Assembly (NCBI GenBank): GCA_023407575.1
Contig: JAEYLX010000019.1
Span: 1 to 64,000 of the forward strand
From: Bacillota bacterium
GTDB lineage: Bacteria > Bacillota > Clostridia > Lachnospirales > Lachnospiraceae
Direction: 5' to 3'
DNA: 64,000 nt
Made by a program: the position numbers and the translations under genes. Shown here piece after piece: positions 26,708 through 36,237 of the stretch. The notes below the pieces were generated by a model that did no database searches, was not told where the DNA came from, and saw nothing but the letters and a program-made list of their open reading frames with translations. How positions within the stretch are numbered: the stretch's first letter is position 1; each line of letters opens with the position of its first letter.

Positions 26708-29185
26708 TCATATCAATGTAATTACTTCTGAAGCCTTTGCAAAAGCATTATCCTCGCCGGATAGACATCCGTGCAAATCCGCCTTTTCTCCATGAAATCC
26801 AGGGATCTTCTGGGTATAAGCCAATTCCTTCTCTGTTTTACTATGATTAAATACACGTACTGCAAATCCTTCTTTCGCTTTTAACATAGCAACCACTTCC
26901 AAGGATGGATCTTCAAAACAAAGAACACTCGAACTCATCTCTTTCGGTTTTGCTATCATCGGCTGTACTATAAACGGTTCCTTATTTCTCTCATTATAGA
27001 AAGGAAGGCCACCAACTTCATAATCCCCTTTATGCGTTACAAGGGAATATGCAATCTGGGTTTTGCCCTTAAGCGGTTGGTACCCCCACCAAAAACCGGC
27101 GTGGTATCCAAATGCCTGCGTAAGAGAGAACTGCTTCTCCACCAGGGAGTATCCATTGATATGATCACAAAGAATTCCAATACCGCAATTCTCTTTCGAA
27201 TCATAAAAATCAATATATTGATAAATTATGTTGTTTTTTATCTCATCCCAGCCATCGAATCTGGTATCATATATTTCACTCTTGTAATTTTCGTAAGGAG
27301 CATGCTTTGTGATGGTAAATTCCTCCATCGGCAAAGGAATACGAATCCCCAACTTGTAGTCCTCCCTGCAGCTGGAACGCTTGGTCCCATGGAATTCCTC
27401 ACCCTTTTTCGGCTTACCGGGATATCCTATCTCCGTTTTCTCATGAAACGTCACTGTGCTGGTAAAGTCTATTTTCTTATTTCCTTCTCTAATTTCGGCA
27501 ATAGTTTCAAAATTGATACCATTGAATTCACCGTTAAATTTAATTTTGGCATAAATCGGTCCATTGATTAATATTTCATGTTTTACAACACTGGTGTCAT
27601 TTGAAACAAAAGCATCTTCATCAACCTTAAAGCCCTTTAGAATACCTATAGTTCCTTCCTTTGCAACAAAATCTTTGCCAAGCTCCTTATCCAATAATTT
27701 TACAAGGGAACCCCCTCTGGTTACGTCAAAAACCACAGATAAAAGAGAGGTCTCCACCGCAATTGTATTTTGTATGGTCGTCTTTGCAAGATTGATTTGC
27801 TGAGCCAGATTATTCTTTAATCGCTTTACACAATAGGTGTGGTACCCCACCCCTTCCACGGTTACCAGGAATAAAAGTTTTGCCGCTGCAATACTCTTAT
27901 CCTCATACGATCTCATAACCTGAAATTGAGATGCAGTTTTTACACCCTTGTCGTCATATACTTCCAAATCAAAATAACCCTTAGGCAAAGCAATCACTAT
28001 TTCAGCCAAATCGGTTCTTCTTGCTCCCAGCGTATTATATACCCTCACATAACCTTCGGAGTTATTGCAGCTCTCTGCATCATCCGTTTGCATAGAATCA
28101 AAGACACTATTTTGTACTTCTGTCAGTAGCTTCTGACCTTGTGTTGTAAGATAGTCTGCACGGAAAGCCCAACTCCCTAACGGACTGCCGGGTGTAGTCG
28201 CACAGATAAAACCATCATGATGCTGGGATAACAGCAGCAGCTCCCAAGCTTCCTTTAACTTATCCTTTGCAGCCTGTAATTTCATACCATGAATTTCAGC
28301 CAAGGTTAATAATTTTTCTATTTGCAGTGTGCGGTTTTCGAGCGCACTAACCTTTCTGCACATTTGTTGAAGCGTGATATTCCCCCACGGCAGGGTGCAA
28401 AGCACTGACTCTTGCGAGAATTTCACCTCACCTTCCAGGTCTTCCTTAAATCGATCGAAATACTCTCTCCATGTTACATATTCTACCGGTATATCATTAA
28501 TCAGAGGATGAGAACTCCAGCCCAAATCCTGTAAGCACATTCCAACCGGATGTTTAATTCCATTCTTCACGCACTTGTCGGCAAAATCTCTGATGACAGA
28601 GTATTCATACCCTGCAGCCTCGGTTGCGCTACAGCTTACCAGTTCCTCACATTCGTATCTCACCACGGCAGGAAGGCTTGAGCCATCCGCAGAAGTCAGG
28701 TGGACCATACCACCCTTCATCTTACCCATGTAGCCACCCCAGGCAGTAGGATTTTTCAGACTAATACGCTTATAACCCAATTTCTTGCAAATCTGTGGCA
28801 AAATAGAAGTAAAGCAAGGCTCCTGCACCGCATAGGTATCTACAATCACATTTTTAAAATGCTTTTGCAGTAATTCAGTACCACGAATTAATTGTCTGAC
28901 GTTACTTTCTCCGCCGATAGCCCAGCAAAAAGGCTGACCATAGCTCCCGCTAATAAATTCCACTCTGTTCGCTGTTTCCTCATTAGACACATAATTTTGT
29001 AACCTTTTATATACATCAAAATCCTGCAGCCTTAAATAATCCCAGCTCTCCGGTTCAATTTCCAGGCTTATCTTCCACTCCGGATGCCGTTCCATAGCAT
29101 CTAATATATCTTCCCAGGAACCTTCCGGCATATGTCCTTCAATACCACCATGGTAGCCATCCACAAAATACAATTTTTCAGCCAT
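26708..29185 (-). CDS. divergent GH38-like protein with altered active-site residues
   Basis: This 825-residue cytoplasmic protein has the layout of a GH38 enzyme: an N-terminal barrel, a helical middle domain with LLLLSQHHDGFI near residue 330, and C-terminal beta domains. Key residues differ. Where HWD or HSHxD is expected it has DGYHGGIEGH (H12 kept, aspartate replaced by G14). Where the nucleophile aspartate of DxFG should stand, alignment on the following LPQI places Q121 and E122 (AVQEPCF). The middle-domain HD is kept. It may be a related family using other catalytic residues, or a non-catalytic binding protein. The ATG at 29185 follows GGGAG by seven bases; an ATG 21 bases upstream has no such site. 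It is 77 bp after the beta-mannosidase. Confidence 0.82.
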   Translation of the reverse strand: MAEKLYFVDGYHGGIEGHMPEGSWEDILDAMERHPEWKISLEIEPESWDYLRLQDFDVYKRLQNYVSNEETANRVEFISGSYGQPFCWAIGGESNVRQLIRGTELLQKHFKNVIVDTYAVQEPCFTSILPQICKKLGYKRISLKNPTAWGGYMGKMKGGMVHLTSADGSSLPAVVRYECEELVSCSATEAAGYEYSVIRDFADKCVKNGIKHPVGMCLQDLGWSSHPLINDIPVEYVTWREYFDRFKEDLEGEVKFSQESVLCTLPWGNITLQQMCRKVSALENRTLQIEKLLTLAEIHGMKLQAAKDKLKEAWELLLLSQHHDGFICATTPGSPLGSWAFRADYLTTQGQKLLTEVQNSVFDSMQTDDAESCNNSEGYVRVYNTLGARRTDLAEIVIALPKGYFDLEVYDDKGVKTASQFQVMRSYEDKSIAAAKLLFLVTVEGVGYHTYCVKRLKNNLAQQINLAKTTIQNTIAVETSLLSVVFDVTRGGSLVKLLDKELGKDFVAKEGTIGILKGFKVDEDAFVSNDTSVVKHEILINGPIYAKIKFNGEFNGINFETIAEIREGNKKIDFTSTVTFHEKTEIGYPGKPKKGEEFHGTKRSSCREDYKLGIRIPLPMEEFTITKHAPYENYKSEIYDTRFDGWDEIKNNIIYQYIDFYDSKENCGIGILCDHINGYSLVEKQFSLTQAFGYHAGFWWGYQPLKGKTQIAYSLVTHKGDYEVGGLPFYNERNKEPFIVQPMIAKPKEMSSSVLCFEDPSLEVVAMLKAKEGFAVRVFNHSKTEKELAYTQKIPGFHGEKADLHGCLSGEDNAFAKASEVITLI

Positions 29186-29262
29186 ACGTACTCTCCCATC
29201 TATCAATCAGTCCGAATGCCTGCAATATCCTTTAAAATACTGCCAGCATTCAAACATTGTCA

Positions 29263-31728
29263 CTATTCGTAAGTGTGATACAAGCTTCTTACTTTAATCT
29301 GCTTCTTTAATTCCTCTAAAGTCATCTCGCAAGACAAACTATCCTTCGGCAGTCTTACTTCTTTCACTTTACCCGCTGTCAGATCAAAGATATTATCATC
29401 AAATATTGCATCCGCCTCTTCCAAATCAAGTTCTACATATTTCGCAAAGGACTTACTTCTTAATTCAATTGCAAAAGCGTCCTTTGTCTCTGCTATGTCA
29501 ATCACAATGTCCGGATTCTCATATTCAAAATGCTTTGACTTCACAAATATTGCGGTTCCTCCGCTAATCTCGCTTCCATCCACCATTAGTCCATAAGCAA
29601 AATAGAGATTCTTTTTGTTATTTTCATCAATCACATCTGCAAAATCCAAATCAGCAAACATTTGTGTCGAAAGTTTTTCCAAAGAAACCGATATACTTCC
29701 CTCTCGTACAACATCGGAATTACGTTGCAGGAGCTTCCAAACAAGCACGCCCTCTACCTTACCCAAAGTGTCATTGGATACATGCACCTCTACCTTCGTT
29801 CCTTCTTCGCATACAGAAGCAAGTACCGGAGCATAAAATCTTCTCGCCAGATATTGTGTCGCTTTCCAGCGATTAAAATAGTCAATACAAGCCCAGGACG
29901 CCACTTGCCAACAGTCATTGAGCTGCCATATCAGGGAACCCATACATCTGCCGCGGTTTCTTCTCCAGTGTTCTACGCCATAACGCATTCCTTCTGCCTG
30001 TGCTAATTGGGAAGCAAACAGCACCGAATCAAAATCCTTGGGATACCTGAAATTATCACCTACATAGTGGAGTATCTTTTCATTTCCCGTTCCATCCTTT
30101 TGATGAGACTCCATAACGCTCGAGAAGATATTGCAATCTTCCGGCAGCGTAAAGGATTTTACCGTTTTGAGACCGGGAAAGGATTGAATTCCAAATTCCG
30201 AATTAAACCTTGGATGAATCTTTCTATAATGAGTCAAGGGTTCTCTTCCATGCCATACTCCCCAATAATGAATATCACCAAAGTTTTGATTGTCCGGATC
30301 AATCAGATGTCCAAAGGAGGAAGGAGAAGCCGACCAGTAGAAGGTTTTTGGATCAAGGCTTTTCGTCAGCTCCGGCAAAAACACCTCAAACTGGTGTAAG
30401 TAATCATTTTTCATTTTAATACCATAGCGGCCTTCCCAGCCCCAATTCGCCCAAAGCATTTCCATCTCATTATTACCGCACCACAGACCAATACTTGCGT
30501 GATTGCGTATTCTTTTCACATTATCAATTGTTTCCTGTTTAATATTCTCCTTAAAAGCATCATTGAATTCGTAAGCTTTGCAGGCATACATGTGATCTTG
30601 CCAAACAATAATTCCATATTCATCGCATAAATCAAAGAAATAGTCCTCCGGATAGTGGCCGCCGCCCCAGACACGAATCATGTTGTAATTTGCTTTTACA
30701 CAGCTGACAATTAATTGTTTCGTTCTTTCATAGGAACAATTACCAAGTATTGCATCTTCCGGGATATAATCTGCACCCATAGCAAAAATACTTTCTCCGT
30801 TCACCGCAAAAGCAAAGCTCTGCCCCCACTGATCCCGCTCCTGCTTCACAGTTATTGTACGCAGACCAATTCTAAAGTCAGTTTCATCAATTTTCTTCTT
30901 GTGACATAATAATTCCACTTCCACCTGATACAAGGGATGTTTGCCAAGGTTATTCGGCCACCAGAGCTTTGGATTTTCTATTACAAAATCTACATGGGTT
31001 TCTTTGCCATCCAGTGGCACACTCTTCTCGAACACCTCACCATCCGGCGCTTCCACTTTTACACCTACTGTAAAATCACCTGCGCCCCATCTATCTACGC
31101 CAACTCTTATATCAAGTTCCACTTTGTCATTTTGATGATTTTGATCCACATAGACATCATCAATTCTAGCCTCATCATAGCCAGTAAGAGTTATCTTACG
31201 CCATATTCCCATATCTCCAAGCTTTGGACCCCAATCCCAGCCATAGGCATAGACTGCCTTACGAAGATGTGTGATGCCAGGTTTATCATCCGGTATTTTC
31301 GGATTGAATAATTCTTTATTTTTTTCATCAATATAATTAGTTGCTGATTTAATCAGGATATAAATACGGTTTTCCCCAGGCTGCAGCTCCTTATTTATAT
31401 CCACTTCATAGGTCCTGTGCATATTCTCCGCACTTAGCACTTTAACAGCATTAACAAAAACATCACATAGAGTATCAAGGCCTTCACATCGAAGAAGCAC
31501 CTTATCATGCTTCAAATCTTCTTCTTTTACATAAAAGTTTCTTTTATATTCATAATCAAACTTAGAAAGCTCGTAGGTTTTATGTTCGTTCTCGCGATAA
31601 TAAGGATCCTCTATCTTCCCATTCTGAAACAAATCTCTAAAAATCGAACCCGGCACCGCAGCTTCCATCCATTCATTTTCATCAACTCTTTTCATTTGCC
31701 ACTTACCATTTAAGTCTAGTAACTGCAT
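29263..31728 (-). CDS. GH2 beta-mannosidase
   Basis: This 821-residue cytoplasmic enzyme should cleave terminal beta-linked mannose, for example from beta-1,4-mannooligosaccharides or the Man-beta-GlcNAc core of N-glycans. It shows the GH2 order: sugar-binding jelly roll (about 1-180), immunoglobulin-like domain (about 190-295), then the catalytic barrel. The acid/base is E421 in WCGNNEMEM and the nucleophile is E511 in NSEFGIQSFPG. AVYAYGWDWGPKLGDMGIW near residues 158-176 is characteristic of beta-mannosidases rather than beta-galactosidases. GGAGAGG precedes the ATG. It leads the transcript that continues into the two GH38-type genes downstream. Confidence 0.95.
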   Translation of the reverse strand: MQLLDLNGKWQMKRVDENEWMEAAVPGSIFRDLFQNGKIEDPYYRENEHKTYELSKFDYEYKRNFYVKEEDLKHDKVLLRCEGLDTLCDVFVNAVKVLSAENMHRTYEVDINKELQPGENRIYILIKSATNYIDEKNKELFNPKIPDDKPGITHLRKAVYAYGWDWGPKLGDMGIWRKITLTGYDEARIDDVYVDQNHQNDKVELDIRVGVDRWGAGDFTVGVKVEAPDGEVFEKSVPLDGKETHVDFVIENPKLWWPNNLGKHPLYQVEVELLCHKKKIDETDFRIGLRTITVKQERDQWGQSFAFAVNGESIFAMGADYIPEDAILGNCSYERTKQLIVSCVKANYNMIRVWGGGHYPEDYFFDLCDEYGIIVWQDHMYACKAYEFNDAFKENIKQETIDNVKRIRNHASIGLWCGNNEMEMLWANWGWEGRYGIKMKNDYLHQFEVFLPELTKSLDPKTFYWSASPSSFGHLIDPDNQNFGDIHYWGVWHGREPLTHYRKIHPRFNSEFGIQSFPGLKTVKSFTLPEDCNIFSSVMESHQKDGTGNEKILHYVGDNFRYPKDFDSVLFASQLAQAEGMRYGVEHWRRNRGRCMGSLIWQLNDCWQVASWACIDYFNRWKATQYLARRFYAPVLASVCEEGTKVEVHVSNDTLGKVEGVLVWKLLQRNSDVVREGSISVSLEKLSTQMFADLDFADVIDENNKKNLYFAYGLMVDGSEISGGTAIFVKSKHFEYENPDIVIDIAETKDAFAIELRSKSFAKYVELDLEEADAIFDDNIFDLTAGKVKEVRLPKDSLSCEMTLEELKKQIKVRSLYHTYE

Positions 31729-32173
31729 CTTTTCCTCTCCTTATGTAATAATCTTATAGTTATAAAAGGTACTTTTAATTATTTCTTAGGTTGTTTACAA
31801 TTAAGTATGTATTAAAATATGTTTTATTATCAATATAATACATATAATATCATACTGTAATTATCTCGTCAATATATGTTATTTAGTAATTTTCTATAAT
31901 ATTTTTCCACGAAGCAGGCGCATATTTTGCATTGTGTCACTATTTAATTAAGCAAAATAAACATTCCAAACATATCCATATTTATATTTGTTGTATTAAA
32001 GTATGTTTTATTTTATTTTTATTATAAAAAATAACATTCTTTTAAGTTATATATTTAAGAGAAAAAGGAATAATTTTACTACAAAAAAGACAGAGCAGAT
32101 ACGCAGCCTTTCATCGGCTTCGTTCGACTCTGTCTTCTTATCAAAATACTTTCCATTACCTTATATTAAAAGC
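31729..32173 (-). promoter_or_regulatory. promoter region of beta-mannosidase with ATACTTTA-type motifs
   Basis: This 445-bp AT-rich region lies upstream of the beta-mannosidase and ends at a terminator for the DUF1861 gene. TAAAACATACTTTAAT is present on the minus strand (core 31997-32004). A near match, TTAAGTAT, is at 31801-31808, followed by a related AAATATG repeat. No protein-coding gene is evident. Confidence 0.5.
32082..32136 (-). terminator. rho-independent terminator after the DUF1861 gene
   Basis: On the minus strand AAGACAGAG (32136-32128) pairs with CTCTGTCTT (32095-32087), with an inner AGCC/GGCT hairpin, and TTTTTTGT follows. It lies 38 bases past the DUF1861 stop. Confidence 0.85.
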
Positions 32174-33127
32174 TCATTTCTCAACAATCGGACCATGTTT
32201 TTCAAAGGGATACGGAATTACAATTCGCCCTTCCTGGCAATCACCAATTCCACTATAGAGATCAGCCATGCCATCCGGGCGCATTACAATACCGGAGGTA
32301 AATGCGCAGTCAGTCAGATTAGACCTTTTTGCTGGTCCTTCTGGATAGCACTTCCTTGTACCAATAATTTTGAAATCTTCCACTCGTCTTGTTTTGGGGT
32401 CCAGAACAAAGGACATATTTGTATAAGAAGATACCTCATGACCATCCACTTGTTCAAGGTAACTAATATGTCCAATTACACCTATATTGCTATCCTCCAG
32501 TAAATATGCTTGATTACAGCCTCCCCATTCACCCGGTCCAAACAAACCTTCCACATAAGGCGCATGTTCAATCACATTCTCCGTTAACTCCTCCAAAGAA
32601 TCAATCACCGCAAACCCCACCATGGATTCACATCCATACAACCTCATAATTTCTTCATTCCTAGGTCTTGAAAAAACACCTATCTTACTGTTAGCCAGCT
32701 CCACAAGGCGAATATCTTTCATATAATCCGGTCCTGTTGTAAAATAATACAGATCCTTAAGGTTAGTACCCTTATAAAAATAACCATAATAAGTATCCAA
32801 TTGGCCGGATTTCACCTTAACATGGGTCCCGCCCAGAATAAATTGCTTCTGCACCTTACTGATATAAGGATCCTCCAACTGGTAGATCATAGAATCCGGA
32901 ACAAGTTTCCACTCGTCCTTTCCAACTTCCTCAAAAAGACGTACCCAGGAACGCATCCATTCATCTCTGCGTTCCACCCTTCCAAAAATATAACGTTTAT
33001 CTTCCCAATTAAATGGGATGGAGCAGTTATAAACATCATATCCGTCAACACCACGAAACTTAAGTATTACCGCTTCCTTACTTTCATAATGTTCATCAAA
33101 TCTTTTTCTTTCTTCCCTGACATTCAT
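32174..33127 (-). CDS. DUF1861-family protein (predicted five-bladed propeller, GH130/GH43-like)
   Basis: This 317-residue cytoplasmic protein matches DUF1861 (sometimes called MTP-1 family) by its overall pattern, including LKFRGVDGYDVYNCSIPF at the start and GEWGGCNQAYLLEDSNIG in the middle. Strand periodicity and motifs such as QLEDPYISKV and GPAKRSNLTDCAFTSG resemble propeller enzymes of the GH130/GH32/GH43 group. In GH130 similar positions carry the catalytic acid and phosphate-binding residues. The ATG follows GAGGTAGGATAG. It sits between a GH38 enzyme and a beta-mannosidase, so action on a mannose-containing disaccharide is a reasonable guess. No activity can be assigned from sequence alone. 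Confidence 0.83.
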   Translation of the reverse strand: MNVREERKRFDEHYESKEAVILKFRGVDGYDVYNCSIPFNWEDKRYIFGRVERRDEWMRSWVRLFEEVGKDEWKLVPDSMIYQLEDPYISKVQKQFILGGTHVKVKSGQLDTYYGYFYKGTNLKDLYYFTTGPDYMKDIRLVELANSKIGVFSRPRNEEIMRLYGCESMVGFAVIDSLEELTENVIEHAPYVEGLFGPGEWGGCNQAYLLEDSNIGVIGHISYLEQVDGHEVSSYTNMSFVLDPKTRRVEDFKIIGTRKCYPEGPAKRSNLTDCAFTSGIVMRPDGMADLYSGIGDCQEGRIVIPYPFEKHGPIVEK

Positions 33128-33236
33128 CTATCCTACCTCTTTATCCTTCTCCCTAAAGTTAACATACTTTAATATGGCTGTACCACTCTTTGAAACTGCT
33201 GTTATGAACCACTTCACAACAGCAGTATTTCAACTC

Positions 33237-36194
33237 CTAATCTTCCAGAGAAATTGTAATAATTTCAAACGGCTTAAATTCAAGCACTGCCTTAGAGCCT
33301 TTACATTCCAGAGCCTTTTCCTTTTGTTCCATGAGATTACACCTTGTTACTCTCTGAACATCAGCAGGAAGATCAAGAATGCAGCTTGTGCGAATACCAT
33401 TTGTTTCATACATTCTCACAATTATATCCTCGCTATCCTCAGCACGTTTCACAGAAACAATCTCTATATTGGCACAATCTACGGACAGATAGCTTACCGG
33501 CATTACATTATCTGCACCGCCCTCATAAATAGCCACAGGATGATTGAAAGCTAAGGCAACTTGCTCTACCTTTGCAGCTTTTTCATTCCCTGCATGAGGA
33601 TAAAGAGCATAACGGAATTCATGTTCTCCTTGATCCGCTTCTTTTCCAGGGCTTACACTGCTTCGCAGCAGCGCCATATCCATTACATTATCAAAAACTT
33701 TATGCCCATACTTACAGTCATTCATTAATGCCACGCCATAATCATCTCTGGATAAATCAATCCACTTATGCGCACATTTTTCAAACTGTGTTTTATCCCA
33801 GGTAGTATTCTTATGGGTAGGGCGTTTTAAGTTTCCAAATTGAATATCACAGGTAACTTCATCCACATATACGTCTACAGGGAAGGCTGTTCGCAGCATA
33901 ACCTTTTCTTCCTGCCAATCAACCCGCGTATCAAATTCCACATATCCGCTGCCTTGTCTGATACGTACTTTTTGTGTAAGTGTTGAATTACCATATTTAT
34001 ATTCCTGAAGCATGATAGCATCCACACCCTCCAGGAAAGAACTCTGACTGATAAGCCTGAATTCTCTTGGCTTTTGCTCGTCATAGTAGACCTCAATGTT
34101 CCAGGCATCTCCGTCTTCATCATTGTATATATTCAATTTATTCGCAACACTTCCTTCAGGAAGCACCTCTTTGTTATTGCTCTTGTCATATATCGACGAG
34201 ATGGAACCATCCTCTAAAAAGGTCACTTTCAGCTGCTCATTCTCTATCGTATTACCGGTTACAGCTAATGCAGGGCTAATTATCGCCTCGTCACCAAGTA
34301 CCGCATAACCCATCGAAGGAATTGTAACCTGATACCATTTATCCGCCTTCTTTACATACTCATTTCTTATAAAAGAAAGAGAATTCACCGCTACCACATC
34401 TTTTAATAAAGATTGATAAATTTCCTTGGTCAACTCACACACTCTTTGATACATAATCTCATATCGCGGAATGCACTCATCATAAACACGCTTAATCGAC
34501 GAACCCGGGATGATATCATGGAATTGATAGAGAAGAACTTCCTTCCAGATTACATCAAGTTCATCTTTCGGATAATCAAACTTAGCATACTTTAGTGCAA
34601 GTACCGATGCAAATTCCAATTCTCTTAAAGCTTGCTCCATAAGTCGGTTGTACTTCTTATTTCTTGCATGAGTTGTATAGGTACCGCGATGATTTTCAAA
34701 ATACAGCTCACCACTCCACATCGGATATTCTTCGGTATTATGATCTAAATCATGAAAAAACTCCGAAGCAAAACGTTGTACCGCAGGAGAAAAATCAGCA
34801 AAATTCTTAAGTCTTGCTAACTTCTCCAGATGATATGGTCCAGGTCCGCCACCACCGTCACCGATACCAAAAAGCACCAAAGCCTGATCCGAGACGCCCT
34901 TTTCATGATAGTTCCTCTCAACAGTACGAATGGTCGTCGGAGATGCCTGACTATTATAGGTCTCCTCCGGAAGCATATGGGTTAATACTGCAGAACCATC
35001 AATTCCCTTCCATCGAAACGTATGATAAGGGAAGTTGTTATGTTCGTTCCAGGATAACTTTTGGGTCATAAAGTATTTTAAACCACTTTTCTGCATAATC
35101 TGGGGCAGTGCCCCGGTATAACCAAAAACATCCGGGAGCCATACATTATCCACCTCAACTCCAAATTCCTCTTTCCAGAAACGAGTTCCATAGAGAATTT
35201 GTCTAACCAATGCTTCACCGCCAGACAAATTGGTATCAGCTTCAACCCACATACCACCCTGTAATTCAAATCTCCCCTCTTTCACTCGATGCTTAATCGT
35301 CTCAAACAATTGAGGATAATACTCCTTCATCCATTGTAGCAGTTGTGGTTGACTGGCACCAAATCTGTAATCCTCATACCGATCCATCATATGGTTTACC
35401 GTAGCAAAAGTACGGGCACCCTTTCGAATTGTCTCTCGAATCGGCCATAACCACGCCAGGTCTATATGGGAATGCCCAATACAATTAACGGTTAGAGAAG
35501 GAGTTCCCCCAACCTTATCCAACTCCTTCTTCAATATCGCCCGCGCTGTTATCGCTTCTTCTTCCGTATAATCATAAATTACATTTATCGCATCATTTAA
35601 CGCTTTAATAATGCAGGAACGTCTTGGCCCTTCATTTAAATTCGCAAGTGCATCCTTCAGCACATAGAAATCATAATAGAAAGCCCGGAGTTCCGGGTAC
35701 AGCAGTGCAATATGCGCCTCTTTCAACTCACCGCTGTCAATATACTTACCAAACAGGTCATTACAACCCGCATCCACCCAAAGATCGATCATACCTTCAT
35801 TTACCGTTAACAGGTTTAAAGGTACTGTGTGCTTGCGTACGGAACCGAATTCCCACGCTACACTTCCATGGGTAATACCGGTTACAGCACCACGTTTTTC
35901 ATCAAAACACAAACCTTCTCCGCTCACGTCTATCAACAGCACTAATTCTTCCGCCTTATAACCTTCCGGTACTTTTCCAGTGAAATGAAACCACGCGCAA
36001 TCAAACAAGTCACCCCAGTGATCCCCAATCTTAATTTCTTTCTTATCTCCGGAAAATCGTTCCGAAAAAGGCACCGGTTCTCTGGTTATATACGCCGTAC
36101 ACGTTAAATCATTAAGAATTTTATGATATTTATGTACTAATCTTTCAAAAAAGTTATCAATTCGTTTTAGTGTATTTTTTTCAAATGAATACAT
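33237..36194 (-). CDS. GH38 alpha-mannosidase
   Basis: This 985-residue cytoplasmic enzyme is a standard bacterial GH38 alpha-mannosidase. A beta-rich N-terminal domain (about 40-165) precedes the catalytic barrel, which begins at the zinc motif HSHIDLAWLW (H243, D245). The nucleophile is D355 in WLPDVFGYT. The late zinc histidine lies in QFHDIIPGSS near residue 565. C-terminal beta domains end with the conserved LEFKPFEI. It is the third GH38 enzyme with intact catalytic residues in the window and differs enough from the other two to suggest complementary linkage preferences. GGGAG precedes the ATG. It follows the GH92 gene by 43 bp and is probably in one operon with it. Confidence 0.95.
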   Translation of the reverse strand: MYSFEKNTLKRIDNFFERLVHKYHKILNDLTCTAYITREPVPFSERFSGDKKEIKIGDHWGDLFDCAWFHFTGKVPEGYKAEELVLLIDVSGEGLCFDEKRGAVTGITHGSVAWEFGSVRKHTVPLNLLTVNEGMIDLWVDAGCNDLFGKYIDSGELKEAHIALLYPELRAFYYDFYVLKDALANLNEGPRRSCIIKALNDAINVIYDYTEEEAITARAILKKELDKVGGTPSLTVNCIGHSHIDLAWLWPIRETIRKGARTFATVNHMMDRYEDYRFGASQPQLLQWMKEYYPQLFETIKHRVKEGRFELQGGMWVEADTNLSGGEALVRQILYGTRFWKEEFGVEVDNVWLPDVFGYTGALPQIMQKSGLKYFMTQKLSWNEHNNFPYHTFRWKGIDGSAVLTHMLPEETYNSQASPTTIRTVERNYHEKGVSDQALVLFGIGDGGGGPGPYHLEKLARLKNFADFSPAVQRFASEFFHDLDHNTEEYPMWSGELYFENHRGTYTTHARNKKYNRLMEQALRELEFASVLALKYAKFDYPKDELDVIWKEVLLYQFHDIIPGSSIKRVYDECIPRYEIMYQRVCELTKEIYQSLLKDVVAVNSLSFIRNEYVKKADKWYQVTIPSMGYAVLGDEAIISPALAVTGNTIENEQLKVTFLEDGSISSIYDKSNNKEVLPEGSVANKLNIYNDEDGDAWNIEVYYDEQKPREFRLISQSSFLEGVDAIMLQEYKYGNSTLTQKVRIRQGSGYVEFDTRVDWQEEKVMLRTAFPVDVYVDEVTCDIQFGNLKRPTHKNTTWDKTQFEKCAHKWIDLSRDDYGVALMNDCKYGHKVFDNVMDMALLRSSVSPGKEADQGEHEFRYALYPHAGNEKAAKVEQVALAFNHPVAIYEGGADNVMPVSYLSVDCANIEIVSVKRAEDSEDIIVRMYETNGIRTSCILDLPADVQRVTRCNLMEQKEKALECKGSKAVLEFKPFEIITISLED

Positions 36195-36237
36195 TAAAAT
36201 CTCCCTTCTCTATCAGCCATGATGCACCACACAGCAT

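Noticed and set aside
27032..27571. 179-residue plus-strand open frame
   Set aside because: It is antisense to the GH38-like gene, which is supported by family similarity and a ribosome binding site; the shadow frame shows no recognisable domain.
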